A stretch of DNA of 64,000 nucleotides from Lentisphaerota bacterium (lineage in GTDB: Bacteria; Verrucomicrobiota; Lentisphaeria; Victivallales; Victivallaceae), in contig SUVS01000006.1 of the NCBI GenBank assembly GCA_015061885.1, positions 1 to 64,000 of the forward strand, in the 5' to 3' direction. The notes under the pieces are model-generated. The model did no database searches and was not told where the DNA came from. It saw only the letters and a list, made by a program, of their open reading frames with translations. The translations under genes were made by a program, and so were the position numbers. Shown in pieces: positions 1 through 8,938 of the stretch. Every line of letters starts with the position of its first letter. Within the stretch, counting starts at the first letter, position 1.

Positions 1-241
1 ACCATATTTTCCATACCATATTGATATGACATATACGAATAGAGTTCCTGATATTGCGTGTAAATAATAAAAAATTTACGGAAGTCAAGCATGAGAAAAG
101 CCGGATTAAAATAAATGCCGGCAACGCGACTGTTTTCCGGGGCGTCTTTTATTTTTGCGGAATTTACAGACATTTCGTTTGAGGTGAAAGTCGTTCTCTG
201 TTTGGATTTTTATGCGTTCAGAGATGTTTTCCGAAGAAGTC

Positions 242-319
242 GAAGGTTCGAGTTCCTTTACAATCAGTGCAACCGACTTGAGCGTAAGAGATTGTTTCCG
301 AGGAATTTAACTTACCTCC
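242..319. repeat. Possible diverged copy of the GGAGGTRA-ended intergenic repeat
   Basis: The stretch begins GAAGGTT, contains GACTTGAG and ends GAGGAATTTAACTTACCTCC, in the same order as the better copies at 12150-12256, 30879-30953 and 33527-33628. It carries extra bases in the middle, so membership is tentative. Confidence 0.35.
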
Positions 320-336
320 ACCATTTACAATTTCTC

Positions 337-372
337 AAGAGTTCAGTCAAGTATGATTGAACTCTTTGTTTT
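337..372 (+). terminator. Rho-independent terminator (plus strand)
   Basis: Perfect 9-bp stem AAGAGTTCA (337-345) / TGAACTCTT (358-366) with a 12-nt loop, followed by TGTTTTTAT. It faces rightward, so it ends a plus-strand transcript that starts left of the window or within the first bases. Confidence 0.6.
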
Positions 373-473
373 TATAGTAATTTGTGGATGTAACATAATT
401 ATTTACACTATATAACCTGGTTGGTAAATTTGATATTCCTCTAAACTTGTATCGTTTTTTGAATGTATGTCTA

Positions 474-512
474 TATAAAAAAACTGCTGTATTGTTCTCT
501 TTTACAGCAGTT
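474..512 (-). terminator. Rho-independent terminator of the rhaB operon
   Basis: Perfect 10-bp stem AACTGCTGTA (482-491) / TACAGCAGTT (503-512) with an 11-nt loop. Read on the minus strand the stem is followed by a run of seven T. It lies 25 bp after the rhaB stop codon, which is where a terminator for the minus-strand rhamnose operon should be. Confidence 0.8.
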
Positions 513-537
513 CATTTATTTTTGTTGGAATCTTTGT

Positions 538-2019
538 TTACGGCAGAGCTTTGAACTTTTTCATTCCTTCGGTGAAGATTTTCTGCAGTTTTTCGTCTGT
601 CGGATAACTTACTACCGGGAAACTGTTGCGGACTGTTTCCCGGGCTTCCGCCCAATCTGCTATAAATCCTACCGTTACCGCCTGGGCTAAAATATTACCG
701 ATGGCGGTTGCTTCGATCGGCCCCGCTACCACCGGTTTGCCGATGGCGGATGCCGTTTCGCTCATTAAACGGCTGTCTTTGGTGCCGCCACCGATGATGT
801 TCAGCACAGCGTACTCTTTGCCGATGGCTTTTTCCAGCTCAAAAAGTTTATCTGCCATGCAAAGAGCCAGCGAATCATAAACTGCACGCAGTATTTCTGC
901 ATCGCTCATATTTTCCGCCTCCGCCTGACCGGTGGCTATGCAGTAATTTTTAATTCTTTCCGGCATCTTGTCCGGAGCTACAAAATCTGCGGCGTTGGGA
1001 TTTATGACAAATTTGCACGGTTCTGCCGACTCCGCCATTGCTTCCAGGGTATCAAAACTCGCATCCATACCACGGACTTTGAAATCACGCCGGCACTCCT
1101 GCAAGAGCCAGCAGCCCATTATGTTTGAGAGATACCGGATCTTGCCGTTCAAGCCGCCTTCGTTGGTAAAGGTCTGTTTATTTACATCGCAACAGGGTTC
1201 ATCAAGTTCGCACCCCAGCAATGCCCATGTACCGCAACTTACATACGCGGCATCTTCTCCAACAGCTACCGGCACCGCACCTACCGCACTTGCTGTATCA
1301 TGCGAACCGACTTTGACTATCGGAATTTGCGGTAAACCGTATTTTTCAGCCAATTCAGCTGACAGTTTACCACCCACCGTACAGGGCTGAACGATTTTGG
1401 GGAAAATATCACGCGGCAAACCGAGCATATCAATAAGTTCCCAATCCCATTCGCGTTTGGCGGGATCAAGCATATTCCCCGTAGATACATGGGTATATTC
1501 GGCGGTAAAATCGCCCCCCAGGGCAAAACCCAATGCATCCGGCATGGGCAGAAATGTGGCATTCTGCAGATCCTGCGGCTGTTCGGCCTTGTGAGCTGCA
1601 AGCTGATAAATCGTATTCAGCGACATAAACTGAATACCGGTACGCCGGTAAAGCTCATCTTTGCTGATGAGTTTTTGCACCATCGGCACCGCCCGGTCGC
1701 CGCGTTCATCGCGGTAATGATAGGGCAGACGCACCATCTCTTTGCTTGTCCGGTCAAACAACACATAGTCCACACCCCAGGTATCAATACCGATCGCCGC
1801 AATATCTTTGGTAATGGCGGCGGCTTTGCCCAGACCGGTTTTCAATTCTTCCGCCAGTGCCGGATAATCCCAGTAAAGAGAATTTTCCAATCTCTTATGA
1901 CCATTTTCAAAGCGATGAACTTCCTGAAGATCCAATTTGCCGTTTTCCAAACTGCCGAGGATAGCTCTGCCGCTGGAAGCTCCGAGATCGAACGCTAAAA
2001 AATACTTTTTATCAGCCAT
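538..2019 (-). CDS. rhaB: L-rhamnulokinase RhaB
   Basis: FGGY-family sugar kinase of 493 residues that phosphorylates L-rhamnulose to L-rhamnulose 1-phosphate in the cytoplasm. The amino-terminal phosphate-binding motif DLGASSGRA, the sugar-site motif GIDTWGVDY, the central SCGTWALLG and the late nucleotide motif GGGTKDSRLM are all present and typical of RhaB rather than of xylulo- or glycerol kinases. I choose the ATG at 2019 because GAGG lies five bases upstream; a TTG at 2031 in frame would add four residues without a better site. The gene follows the PHP-like gene by 8 bp and is the last gene of the operon. Rhamnose isomerase and aldolase genes are not in the window, so the rest of the pathway must be encoded elsewhere. 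Confidence 0.93.
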   Translation of the reverse strand: MADKKYFLAFDLGASSGRAILGSLENGKLDLQEVHRFENGHKRLENSLYWDYPALAEELKTGLGKAAAITKDIAAIGIDTWGVDYVLFDRTSKEMVRLPYHYRDERGDRAVPMVQKLISKDELYRRTGIQFMSLNTIYQLAAHKAEQPQDLQNATFLPMPDALGFALGGDFTAEYTHVSTGNMLDPAKREWDWELIDMLGLPRDIFPKIVQPCTVGGKLSAELAEKYGLPQIPIVKVGSHDTASAVGAVPVAVGEDAAYVSCGTWALLGCELDEPCCDVNKQTFTNEGGLNGKIRYLSNIMGCWLLQECRRDFKVRGMDASFDTLEAMAESAEPCKFVINPNAADFVAPDKMPERIKNYCIATGQAEAENMSDAEILRAVYDSLALCMADKLFELEKAIGKEYAVLNIIGGGTKDSRLMSETASAIGKPVVAGPIEATAIGNILAQAVTVGFIADWAEARETVRNSFPVVSYPTDEKLQKIFTEGMKKFKALP

Positions 2020-2027
2020 ACTGCACC

Positions 2028-3176
2028 TCAACAGAATTTATCGACACCACCAAGCAGCAGTGCAAGATGTTTTTTCAGTGCCGGATTTTCAAAATCATCG
2101 ACCAACAACTGACCGGGGGCATTCATTTCCGTACCCGCCAGCAACGGCAGATCAGCTTGGGCACATGCCGCAATAAAGCGGTCAAGTTCAGCTTGCAACG
2201 CCGCACTCTTTTCTGGCGTAGAGCCTTCGACATTACGGGCGGGAATCAGCGTTGCCGCCGCCGTACCGTACTGCTTATGCAGTTTTATAAGTTCGTCAAG
2301 AGCATTTTCCCCTGCCGACATACCGTTGAGCCATGCCAGAGTCGGCACTGCATTGCAACCGGTAATAAACTTATTCATATCGCTCAAAGTCGGGAACGAT
2401 TCAGGCGAGGGTTTCACATAGCCCACACCGCCGGATTTCATGGTCTTGGAACGGATGACGCCTTCGAGTTTGACCGGATTGGCGAGGAGTTTTTCTGCTT
2501 CGGCAAGCTCAATACCAAGTTTTTCGCTCCAGAACGCTGCCAATTCAGCTTTGTCGGTAAAAACTGCCGATGCCGCATCGCGGTAAGCACTGCAAACATG
2601 GCGTTCTGTCACATTTCCGAACGGAGTATATTTTTTGGCGACTTCGTCAAAGTCGATCACTGCCGGAGCCAGATAGCCGTTGACCAGTTCTACAACTTTG
2701 CGGGTACGAAAGTTGGCATTTTTGCGGAGCATTTCCGCAAAGGCTTTCTGTTCTGCGGGAACTTTGCCGGATTTGAAACCGCATCCCAGATGATAAGCTA
2801 TACCCGGTTCGCCGGGGGAGTTGATCTCCTTATCAGCAAGTTCTGGAATAAATACACGCGTTTCCATACCGCAACAGCCGCGGACATTCAGAAGTTCCAA
2901 TGCTTCGCTGAATTCATCAACCCCGTCAAGCACATCAAAATCCACCAGGCCGACGGCATAAAAGCCCATCTTCTTGGCCAGATAAACGATGAAACTGGGA
3001 CTGTAACCGTAGCCGTTGTAGGAAAAGAACGAATGGCAGTGCATATTGTGTATATCAGAAACTTCTGCCGCTTCGATCTCTTTGTTTTCAAATGCTGTTT
3101 TCGCTTCCAGCAGAGCCGCCTTGCGAATGGCGGGATCAAAATCGTTCAAACGCTGTTCGAGATTTTCAATATTCAT
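2028..3176 (-). CDS. PHP-domain-like protein of the rhamnose operon
   Basis: A 382-residue protein with a degenerate PHP (polymerase and histidinol phosphatase) signature. HCHSFFSYNGYGYSP near residue 46 matches the first PHP metal motif HxHS, GLVDFDVLDG matches the position of the usual TDH motif but has Asp in place of His, and GMETRVF matches the third motif's Glu. An amino-terminal helical segment of about 40 residues precedes the domain. The gene is transcribed with rhaB (8 bp apart), which suggests a role in deoxysugar metabolism such as a phosphatase or an aldolase-like step, but that is inference from context. The substitution in motif two means metal binding may differ from canonical PHP phosphoesterases. 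Start ATG at 3176 has AAAGGA upstream. Confidence 0.65.
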   Translation of the reverse strand: MNIENLEQRLNDFDPAIRKAALLEAKTAFENKEIEAAEVSDIHNMHCHSFFSYNGYGYSPSFIVYLAKKMGFYAVGLVDFDVLDGVDEFSEALELLNVRGCCGMETRVFIPELADKEINSPGEPGIAYHLGCGFKSGKVPAEQKAFAEMLRKNANFRTRKVVELVNGYLAPAVIDFDEVAKKYTPFGNVTERHVCSAYRDAASAVFTDKAELAAFWSEKLGIELAEAEKLLANPVKLEGVIRSKTMKSGGVGYVKPSPESFPTLSDMNKFITGCNAVPTLAWLNGMSAGENALDELIKLHKQYGTAAATLIPARNVEGSTPEKSAALQAELDRFIAACAQADLPLLAGTEMNAPGQLLVDDFENPALKKHLALLLGGVDKFC

Positions 3177-3216
3177 ACAATAAAATCCTTTCTGATATAA
3201 AATTTAATGCTTGAAT

Positions 3217-3245
3217 AATGTAGCTTTACTTTTGCACAAGGTCAA
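3217..3245 (-). promoter_or_regulatory. Sigma70-like promoter of the rhamnose operon
   Basis: On the minus strand TTGACC (3245-3240), a 17-bp spacer and TACATT (3222-3217) lie about 40 bp upstream of the PHP-like start codon. The pattern matches the other promoters in this window. Confidence 0.55.
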
Positions 3246-3264
3246 ATCTTTTATTTCTTTTTTA

Positions 3265-3304
3265 CACAAAAAAGCACCGGAAAATGTGTTTTTTCCGATG
3301 CTTT
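3265..3304 (-). terminator. Rho-independent terminator after feoB
   Basis: Stem AAAGCACCGGAAAA (3271-3284) pairs with TTTTCCGATGCTTT (3291-3304) with one mismatch and a 6-nt loop. On the minus strand the stem ends in a run of T, 35 bp after the feoB stop, so it terminates the feoB transcript. Confidence 0.8.
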
Positions 3305-3338
3305 CGGCAGTTTGATGCAATTTAACGGATCATTGCTG

Positions 3339-5486
3339 TCAGGAAATGAACTTTGTACCTATATTCAACAGTGTTCCGGCCTGATATACTATGAAGGTCA
3401 AGATATATGCCAGTGCAAATAATCCAACGGCTTCAAATACCGCCATTTTCCAGGAATTCAGCTCGCGTCTTATAATTGCCAGCGTTGCCAGACAGGGTAT
3501 GCTCAACAGGCAGAAAAGCATGATACAGAATCCCTGCAATGGAGTGTAGTTGCGGATCAGGTGTTTCCTCAACGGCTCGGATTCTTCATCGGCTTCGCCC
3601 TCGTGATACAAAACTCCAAGCTGGGCCACAAAGACCTCTTTGGCAGCCAATGCCCCGATCGACGCGGTAGCAAGTTTCCAATCAAACCCGATATAGCGGA
3701 AAAACGGTTCCAGCATTTTACCGACTCTGCCGGAAACGGTATATTCCATAAGTTCAGCCTGACGGTCAAACCCGATTTTCTGCAAAGCCGCCTCGCGTTC
3801 GCCGGCATCGGCGATCTTTTCCGCTGCGGCGGTCTTTGCCGCGTAATCGCTTGAAAAATCTTTTTTGACCGGAAATGTGTTGCAAATATAGAGTATTACT
3901 GTTGCCGCCAGAATCACTGTCCCGGCTTTCTGCACATACATCTTGCCGCGATCCCACATGTGCAACAGCAGACTTTTAAGCATAGGCATACGGTAAGGCG
4001 GCAATTCCATAAGATAAACTTCGCCAGAACCTTTAAACAGCGTTGAACGCATAAGTCTTGCGGCGATCAAAGCGATCACAACTCCGATTATGTAGATAAG
4101 CCACATCACAAAAGCGTGGTATTTTACCGCAAAAAATGCCGGTATTATCATGGCATAAATCGGCAATCTTGCACTGCAGCTCATCAGCGGCAGAACCATT
4201 ATGGTAACAGTTCTGTCCCGCTCTGATTCAATCGTCCGGGTCGCCATTATCGCCGGCACAGTACAGCCGAATCCAAGCACCAGCGGCACAAAGGATTTAC
4301 CCTGCAAACCGAACTTACGCATAACACCATCCATGACAAAAGCCGCCCGTGCCATGTAGCCGGAATCTTCCAGAATAGCGATCGCAAAAAAGAGAAATAA
4401 TATGTTCGGCAGAAAAACCAGCACGCCGCCGACACCGCCGATCAAACCATTTATGACAAAATCCCGCAGAAGTGTAAGTTTATCTTCTGCCCACACCTTA
4501 CCGGTAATATCTGCGATCCAGTTGAAAAAACTTTCAATCCATCCCATCATTGGTTCGGCACAGATAAAGGTAAAGTAAAAAGTCAGGTACATGATTATCA
4601 GAAAAACCGGCAATCCCAGATATTTATTGGTCATGACCGAATCTATCTTGTCGGAAATCTCCCGGCGGCGTTCATTGCTCATGGTTATTGAACCGGAACA
4701 GGCTCCCGCCAGCATGGCATAACGGCGGTCTGCCATAAATGTTTCGGCTTCGATAGCGTGTTTTTTCAGCAGATGATCTATCTCTTCATCCACGGCATTA
4801 TGAACACTCTTAAACTCGGGCAGACTCATTGCCGCGGTATCATGTTCCAGAAGTTTGATCGCAAAAAAACGGGCGGGAATATGCGAATATTTTTCAACAT
4901 TCAGTGCGTCTATCTTATCAGCCACAGCATTGATGGCATCGTCAATATCACTGCCGTAAGTAAGCATCGGAACGCCGTGATCTTCCAGGTGTTCCAGTGT
5001 TCCGGCGAGCTTGCTCAATAACGCTTTGACTCCGTCGTTACGGCATCCGACTGTCTGAACTATGGGGGAGCCGAAGTATTTTTCCAACTTGGGTATATTG
5101 TATTGCATACCTTTTTTTTCCGCATCGTCAGCCATATTGAAGACCAGCAGCATGGGTATATGCAATTCGGCAAGCTGGGTGGTCAGGTAAAGACTGCGGC
5201 GGGGAATAGTGGAATCAACCACATTCAAAATCAAATCAATCCCCGGCTTGGTAAGCTCCTTGAACACCACATCTTCTTCCGGCGAAGATGACGAAAGCGA
5301 ATAGACTCCCGGCAAGTCGATCAGCTCTATATCAACATCACCAAGTTTGAATCTGCCGCTTTTGCTTTCAACGGTAACTCCCGGATAGTTGCCGACATGC
5401 TGTCTGGCTCCGGTAAGAGCATTGAATATGGATGTTTTGCCGCAATTAGGATTACCGGCCAAAGCAATTCTGAACTGTTTTTTCAT
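3339..5486 (-). CDS. feoB: Ferrous iron transporter FeoB
   Basis: Inner-membrane Fe(II) permease of 715 residues with a cytoplasmic GTPase domain. The G1 motif GNPNCGKTS is at residues 11-19, G2 is NYPGVTVES, G3 is DLPGVYSL and G4 is NMAD, all in the first 130 residues. The G domain is followed by a helical GDI-like linker and two Gate-type membrane blocks, the first holding GCTVPAIMATRTIES, the second LGALAAKEVF-like sequence. Length is normal for FeoB. No feoA or feoC lies beside it; upstream is about 800 bp of repeat-rich DNA and downstream a strong terminator, so it is a single-gene transcript. Start ATG at 5486 has GGAG ten bases upstream. It serves anaerobic iron uptake, which fits a genome with many iron-sulfur proteins. 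Confidence 0.96.
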   Translation of the reverse strand: MKKQFRIALAGNPNCGKTSIFNALTGARQHVGNYPGVTVESKSGRFKLGDVDIELIDLPGVYSLSSSSPEEDVVFKELTKPGIDLILNVVDSTIPRRSLYLTTQLAELHIPMLLVFNMADDAEKKGMQYNIPKLEKYFGSPIVQTVGCRNDGVKALLSKLAGTLEHLEDHGVPMLTYGSDIDDAINAVADKIDALNVEKYSHIPARFFAIKLLEHDTAAMSLPEFKSVHNAVDEEIDHLLKKHAIEAETFMADRRYAMLAGACSGSITMSNERRREISDKIDSVMTNKYLGLPVFLIIMYLTFYFTFICAEPMMGWIESFFNWIADITGKVWAEDKLTLLRDFVINGLIGGVGGVLVFLPNILFLFFAIAILEDSGYMARAAFVMDGVMRKFGLQGKSFVPLVLGFGCTVPAIMATRTIESERDRTVTIMVLPLMSCSARLPIYAMIIPAFFAVKYHAFVMWLIYIIGVVIALIAARLMRSTLFKGSGEVYLMELPPYRMPMLKSLLLHMWDRGKMYVQKAGTVILAATVILYICNTFPVKKDFSSDYAAKTAAAEKIADAGEREAALQKIGFDRQAELMEYTVSGRVGKMLEPFFRYIGFDWKLATASIGALAAKEVFVAQLGVLYHEGEADEESEPLRKHLIRNYTPLQGFCIMLFCLLSIPCLATLAIIRRELNSWKMAVFEAVGLFALAYILTFIVYQAGTLLNIGTKFIS

Positions 5487-5531
5487 ATAATAAACTCCTC
5501 AATATACTCTGATTTTCTCACTCTGCATCTC

Positions 5532-5551
5532 AAGTTAGATAAAGCTAACTT
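5532..5551. promoter_or_regulatory. Palindrome upstream of feoB, candidate operator
   Basis: AAGTTAG (5532-5538) and CTAACTT (5545-5551) form a perfect inverted repeat with a 6-bp centre, 46 bp upstream of the feoB start. A TATATT hexamer lies between the palindrome and the gene. The half-sites resemble DtxR-family iron boxes (TTAG/CTAA), but the spacing is wider than that consensus and it is not a Fur box, so assignment to a regulator is open. Confidence 0.4.
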
Positions 5552-5903
5552 ACTAAATAAAAAAATATATCATGCCGCCCGCACTCCATAAAACAACCGG
5601 GACGGCAACCGGAAAAATCCGCACTAATTAATTTACAGCAGAATAAAAAAAAAGCAAGTTAGACGCGGCGAATTTTTCAGATTTTTTATTATCTCCAAGC
5701 CGTAACTGACAACAGAACCGGTATATAACGGAAATTAACGGATGATAACGGTGAATAACGGAATAAACGGAGGAGCGGGCAACCACTCCGACCCGGCAAG
5801 CCATACGCAGCGTATCGCCAGCCGACATCCCCGGCGGCAAGTTTTCTACTCCCAAAGTTTCTCAAACCTTCTCAAAAATTCCCACGCCGCCACGCACCCT
5901 ATT

Positions 5904-5955
5904 GCCCGCTCGCCACGGCGTAGTGTAACGAAGCCGGGCGTATGCGGCGAACATG
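5904..5955 (+). repeat. Dispersed repeat R1, copy 1
   Basis: Core GGCGTAGTGTAACGAAGC followed by CGGGCGTATGCGGCGAACATGG. The same core occurs inverted at 13901-13952 and in a diverged form at 58571-58622, each time between genes. Confidence 0.7.
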
Positions 5956-6020
5956 GCATACGGTATGGTGTTGTAAGGCGAACACCTGTCTGCCGTGCGA
6001 TAGATGTGAGAAAGCATGGA

Positions 6021-6075
6021 ATGGCGGGCAAAGCCCGCCACAGCCGGCAGCCGCTCTTAACCGGCAAGCAATACC
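6021..6075 (+). repeat. Dispersed repeat R2, copy 1
   Basis: Starts with the GCGGGC/GCCCGC hairpin, then CCACAGCCGGCAGCCGCT and ACCGGCAAGCAATAC. The reverse complement of 11891-11946 matches it over its whole length with scattered differences. Confidence 0.7.
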
Positions 6076-6283
6076 CGGTGTAAAAAACATTGCAAGCAAA
6101 CTGCTACCCAGGTCGTAACTGATAAAAACATGCCGCAGGGTTGCAGATGGATTGCAAATATGGCAAGTGCTGGAAATCTTCAGGCGGCTCCCCAGAGGGT
6201 AACCGCCTGAAATTTACAGTGCTTGTTCTTTTGCCAGCCGCTGCAAAACGCGGCTGGATTTTTATCAATTACGACCGTTATCG

Positions 6284-7972
6284 TTATTCCCAAAAACCTT
6301 CGCCGGTTTCGGCGTACTTACGCAAAATATCACGCTTGATTTTGCCGGAAAATGTTTTGGGCAAGCTGTGAACAAATTCGATTTCGCGGGGGTACTTGTA
6401 CGGAGCTGTAATGCGTTTGCAATGCTGCTGAAGCTCTTTTACGAGCGATTCAGTAGCTTCCCAGCCTTCATGCAATACAATGTATGCTTTGACCTTGGCT
6501 CCACGCATGGGGTCAGGGGCACCGACCACTGCAACTTCATGCACGGCATCGTGCTGCATCATAGCTTCTTCGACTTCCAGCGGGCCGATCCGGTAGCCGG
6601 AACTTTTGATGATATCGTCACTGCGGCCCATGTACCAATAGTAGCCGTTTTCATCACGCCGGGCTTTGTCGCCGGTGTAGTAGTAGTCGCCGATAAAGCA
6701 CTCTTCGTTATCTTTTTTGCCCATCAGATAACCGTTGAACAACCCCAGCGGGCGTTCCGGCCTGATTCTGACTGCCACTCTGCCGTCTTCACCGTCGGGG
6801 ACAATGTTGCCGTCGTCATCGTGCAGTTCGATCTGCCAGCCGGGTGAGGCTTTGCCCATAGAACCGGGACAGGCTTCAAAACCGGCATGATTGCTTATAA
6901 GGCAAACCGTTTCGGTCTGACCGTAGCCTTCGCGGATGGTTATGCCGGTACCCTCTTTCCAGAGCCGTATGGTTTCTGTATGAATAGCTTCACCGGCGGA
7001 AGTACACTGCCGCAAAGCACTCAAGTCAAACTTATGCAGATCGTTCAGCACCAGCATACGGTAAACCGTCGGCGGGGCACAGAAACTGGTGATCGCATAT
7101 TTTTCCAGCATCGGCAGCACTGAATCAGGATCGAATTTGCCGCGGATGTCAAAGATGAACACACACGCTCCGACGATCCACTGCCCGAAATAGTTGCCCC
7201 ACAGATTTTTTGCCCAGCCGGTATCCGATGCGGCGTAGTGCAGATCGTCGCTGTTGAGTCCGTGCCACAATTCGGCGGTGATCCGGTGAGCCAGCGGGTA
7301 ACTGCAGGGGTGCTGGACAAGTTTCGGATTCTTGCTGGTTCCGGAAGTAAAGATCAGCAGCAAGGGGTCAGTAGCTTTGGTCACCAGACTGCGGGCACGG
7401 GTTACAGACGAGGATGAAAGTTTGACCGGGTAAAGTATATCGGTCGGATAGTTGATCCAGCCGTCACGCACACCGTCAACGAGCAGTTTATCGCTTAAAC
7501 TGGGACATTCATCGCAAATGGCATCGACTTTATCAGCATTGGTCGTATCGGCAATGATCATCTTGAATTTGCCGAATTTGATCCGCTGTTTGAGGTCTCC
7601 GGGCGTCAGAAGAGTCGGTACATGCCCCTGTACTGCCCCCAGACGGATCAATGCCAGAGAAAACACCCACCATTCAGGCAGACGCGGCAGCATCATGATC
7701 ACCCGGTCACCTTTGGTGATACCGTGTTTAAGTAACAGATTTGCCGCCTGTATGGAGAGGCGTTTCATATCGTAAAAAGTAAATTTCTTTTCGTTGCCGT
7801 GCTGATCGACCCAGATCATTGCCAGTTTGTTGCGGTCGCGTTCTGCCCATACATCGACAATATCGGTAGCAAAGTTGAAATATTCAGGACACTCTATCTT
7901 GAAATTTTTAAGCCGTTCAGCAAAATCACGTTCGGGGGCTTCAATTACATATTTCTTGTTATTTACAGCCAT
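6284..7972 (-). CDS. AMP-forming acyl-CoA synthetase (medium-chain/acetyl-CoA synthetase-like)
   Basis: ANL-superfamily enzyme of 562 residues that activates a carboxylic acid with ATP and CoA through an acyl-adenylate. The P-loop-like motif LLIFTSGTSKNPKLVQH lies near residue 210, the adenylate motif EGYGQTE follows, and the hinge region YYTGDKARRDENGYYWYMGR and the carboxy-terminal KTFSGKIKR, whose lysine is the acylation-regulated catalytic residue, are intact. The overall layout is that of the short/medium-chain acyl-CoA synthetases common in gut anaerobes; the substrate cannot be fixed from sequence alone. Two ATGs compete; I choose 7972 because GAGG lies six bases upstream, rather than 7984. 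The gene is monocistronic and divergent from tatD. Confidence 0.85.
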   Translation of the reverse strand: MAVNNKKYVIEAPERDFAERLKNFKIECPEYFNFATDIVDVWAERDRNKLAMIWVDQHGNEKKFTFYDMKRLSIQAANLLLKHGITKGDRVIMMLPRLPEWWVFSLALIRLGAVQGHVPTLLTPGDLKQRIKFGKFKMIIADTTNADKVDAICDECPSLSDKLLVDGVRDGWINYPTDILYPVKLSSSSVTRARSLVTKATDPLLLIFTSGTSKNPKLVQHPCSYPLAHRITAELWHGLNSDDLHYAASDTGWAKNLWGNYFGQWIVGACVFIFDIRGKFDPDSVLPMLEKYAITSFCAPPTVYRMLVLNDLHKFDLSALRQCTSAGEAIHTETIRLWKEGTGITIREGYGQTETVCLISNHAGFEACPGSMGKASPGWQIELHDDDGNIVPDGEDGRVAVRIRPERPLGLFNGYLMGKKDNEECFIGDYYYTGDKARRDENGYYWYMGRSDDIIKSSGYRIGPLEVEEAMMQHDAVHEVAVVGAPDPMRGAKVKAYIVLHEGWEATESLVKELQQHCKRITAPYKYPREIEFVHSLPKTFSGKIKRDILRKYAETGEGFWE

Positions 7973-8154
7973 AAAAAACCTCATAGTTTTATATTTTGAA
8001 AAATACTTCTTCTATAATTTAGCATCCAACAGGCTGTTTTGCAACAAAAAACCACTTATTTCGCACAATAAAGTCTTTGTTAAATTGAAAAAATTTTTTT
8101 TTGAAGTAACTTATCGTAATTGACAAAAAGAGTTTTTTCCACAGGTTTATTTTT

Positions 8155-8934
8155 ATGGATTTGTTTGATACACATTTTCATCTGCCGGAAGAAGGCGATT
8201 CAGGTAATTACCTTGATGCGCTTTACAGCGATCACTCGTACCGGATGCTCGCTTTGGGCGGCAGTCTGCAAGGCAGTTTACGGGCATTGGAGTTTGCCCG
8301 GAAACACGATAATGTCTGGTGTGCATGCGGAGTGCATCCGCACGATGCCGGAGAATTTTCAGGAGACATTGCACCTTTCCGGGACATGCTTTCCGACAGC
8401 AAAGTCCGGGCGGTCGGCGAAATCGGTCTGGATTACTTTTACGATCTTTCGCCGCGGGATATTCAACGCCAAACATTTGAAAAATTTCTGGCGTTGGCCG
8501 CTGAACACCAAAAGCCTGTAAGCGTACATTGCCGCGATCAGGAAAACCGTTTTGATGCGTATAACGATTGTTACAGTATGCTCAAGGAGTTTGCCCGAAC
8601 CGGCAATAAGATAATATTGCACTGTTATGCCGGGAATTTGGATTTTCTGGAAAAATTCATTGAGCTTGATACATATTTCGGCGTTACCGGCATGGTAACA
8701 TTCCCGAAAAGTGACAATATCCGGGAAAATCTGCGGAACATTCCCCGGCACCGGTTGCTGTTTGAAACCGATGCACCGTATCTGGCACCGGTACCGTTCC
8801 GCGGCAAGCCCAATCATCCGGCACTGGTGGCTCATACCGTGATGTATGCAGCGGTTTTTCTGGATGTACCCATGGCACAACTGGCAAAAGAAACAACCGA
8901 AAATGCGTTGAGAGTTTTCGGTTTGGAGAATTGA
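8155..8934 (+). CDS. tatD: TatD-family metal-dependent hydrolase/DNase
   Basis: A 259-residue TIM-barrel hydrolase. The metal ligands are in the expected order: DTHFHL at residues 5-10, GVHPHDA, GEIGLDY, HCRD, LHCYAGN and FETDAPYLAP, followed by the family motif NHPA. TatD proteins act as 3'-5' exonucleases and D-aminoacyl-tRNA deacylase-like enzymes. It is the first gene of a five-gene plus-strand operon, and its stop is 4 bp ahead of nudC. The start ATG at 8155 follows a short AT-rich leader; a TTGAAA at 8085-8090 could be a -35 element, but the matching -10 is poor. Confidence 0.9.
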   Translation: MDLFDTHFHLPEEGDSGNYLDALYSDHSYRMLALGGSLQGSLRALEFARKHDNVWCACGVHPHDAGEFSGDIAPFRDMLSDSKVRAVGEIGLDYFYDLSPRDIQRQTFEKFLALAAEHQKPVSVHCRDQENRFDAYNDCYSMLKEFARTGNKIILHCYAGNLDFLEKFIELDTYFGVTGMVTFPKSDNIRENLRNIPRHRLLFETDAPYLAPVPFRGKPNHPALVAHTVMYAAVFLDVPMAQLAKETTENALRVFGLEN

Positions 8935-8938
8935 TATT

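Larger units (their letters stand above)
1..481. other. Left-edge intergenic region without a convincing gene
   Basis: No open frame here has a credible start, ribosome binding site or recognisable product. An 81-codon plus-strand frame at 115-360 has low-complexity, Phe/Arg-rich content and runs through a repeat-like segment (242-319) and into a terminator hairpin, so I do not call it. The region holds the end of a plus-strand transcript (terminator at 337-372) and the terminator of the rhamnose operon at its right side. Confidence 0.6.
5487..6283. repeat. Repeat-rich intergenic region
   Basis: About 800 bp with no supported gene. It contains short AACGG-phased direct repeats (5726-5765), copies of two dispersed repeats (5904-5955 and 6021-6075), and two hairpins: TTCAGGCGG/CCGCCTGAA (6179-6211) and CCAGCCGC/GCGGCTGG (6234-6257), the latter followed on the plus strand by ATTTTT. 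Open frames here translate to basic, low-complexity sequence. The hairpins sit just past the stop of the acyl-CoA synthetase gene and may end its transcript. Confidence 0.7.

Noticed and set aside
115-360. 81-codon plus-strand frame near the left edge
   Set aside because: No ribosome binding site or homology, and it ends within a terminator hairpin.
2067-3200. 377-codon plus-strand frame opposite the PHP-like gene
   Set aside because: Antisense shadow; the minus-strand gene has the metal motif, operon context and promoter.
5532-5551. Fur box upstream of feoB
   Set aside because: The palindrome lacks the GATAAT-type hexamers of Fur sites, so I list it only as an unassigned operator.
5742-6099. 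Overlapping short frames in the repeat region
   Set aside because: All translate repeat sequence into basic, low-complexity peptides.
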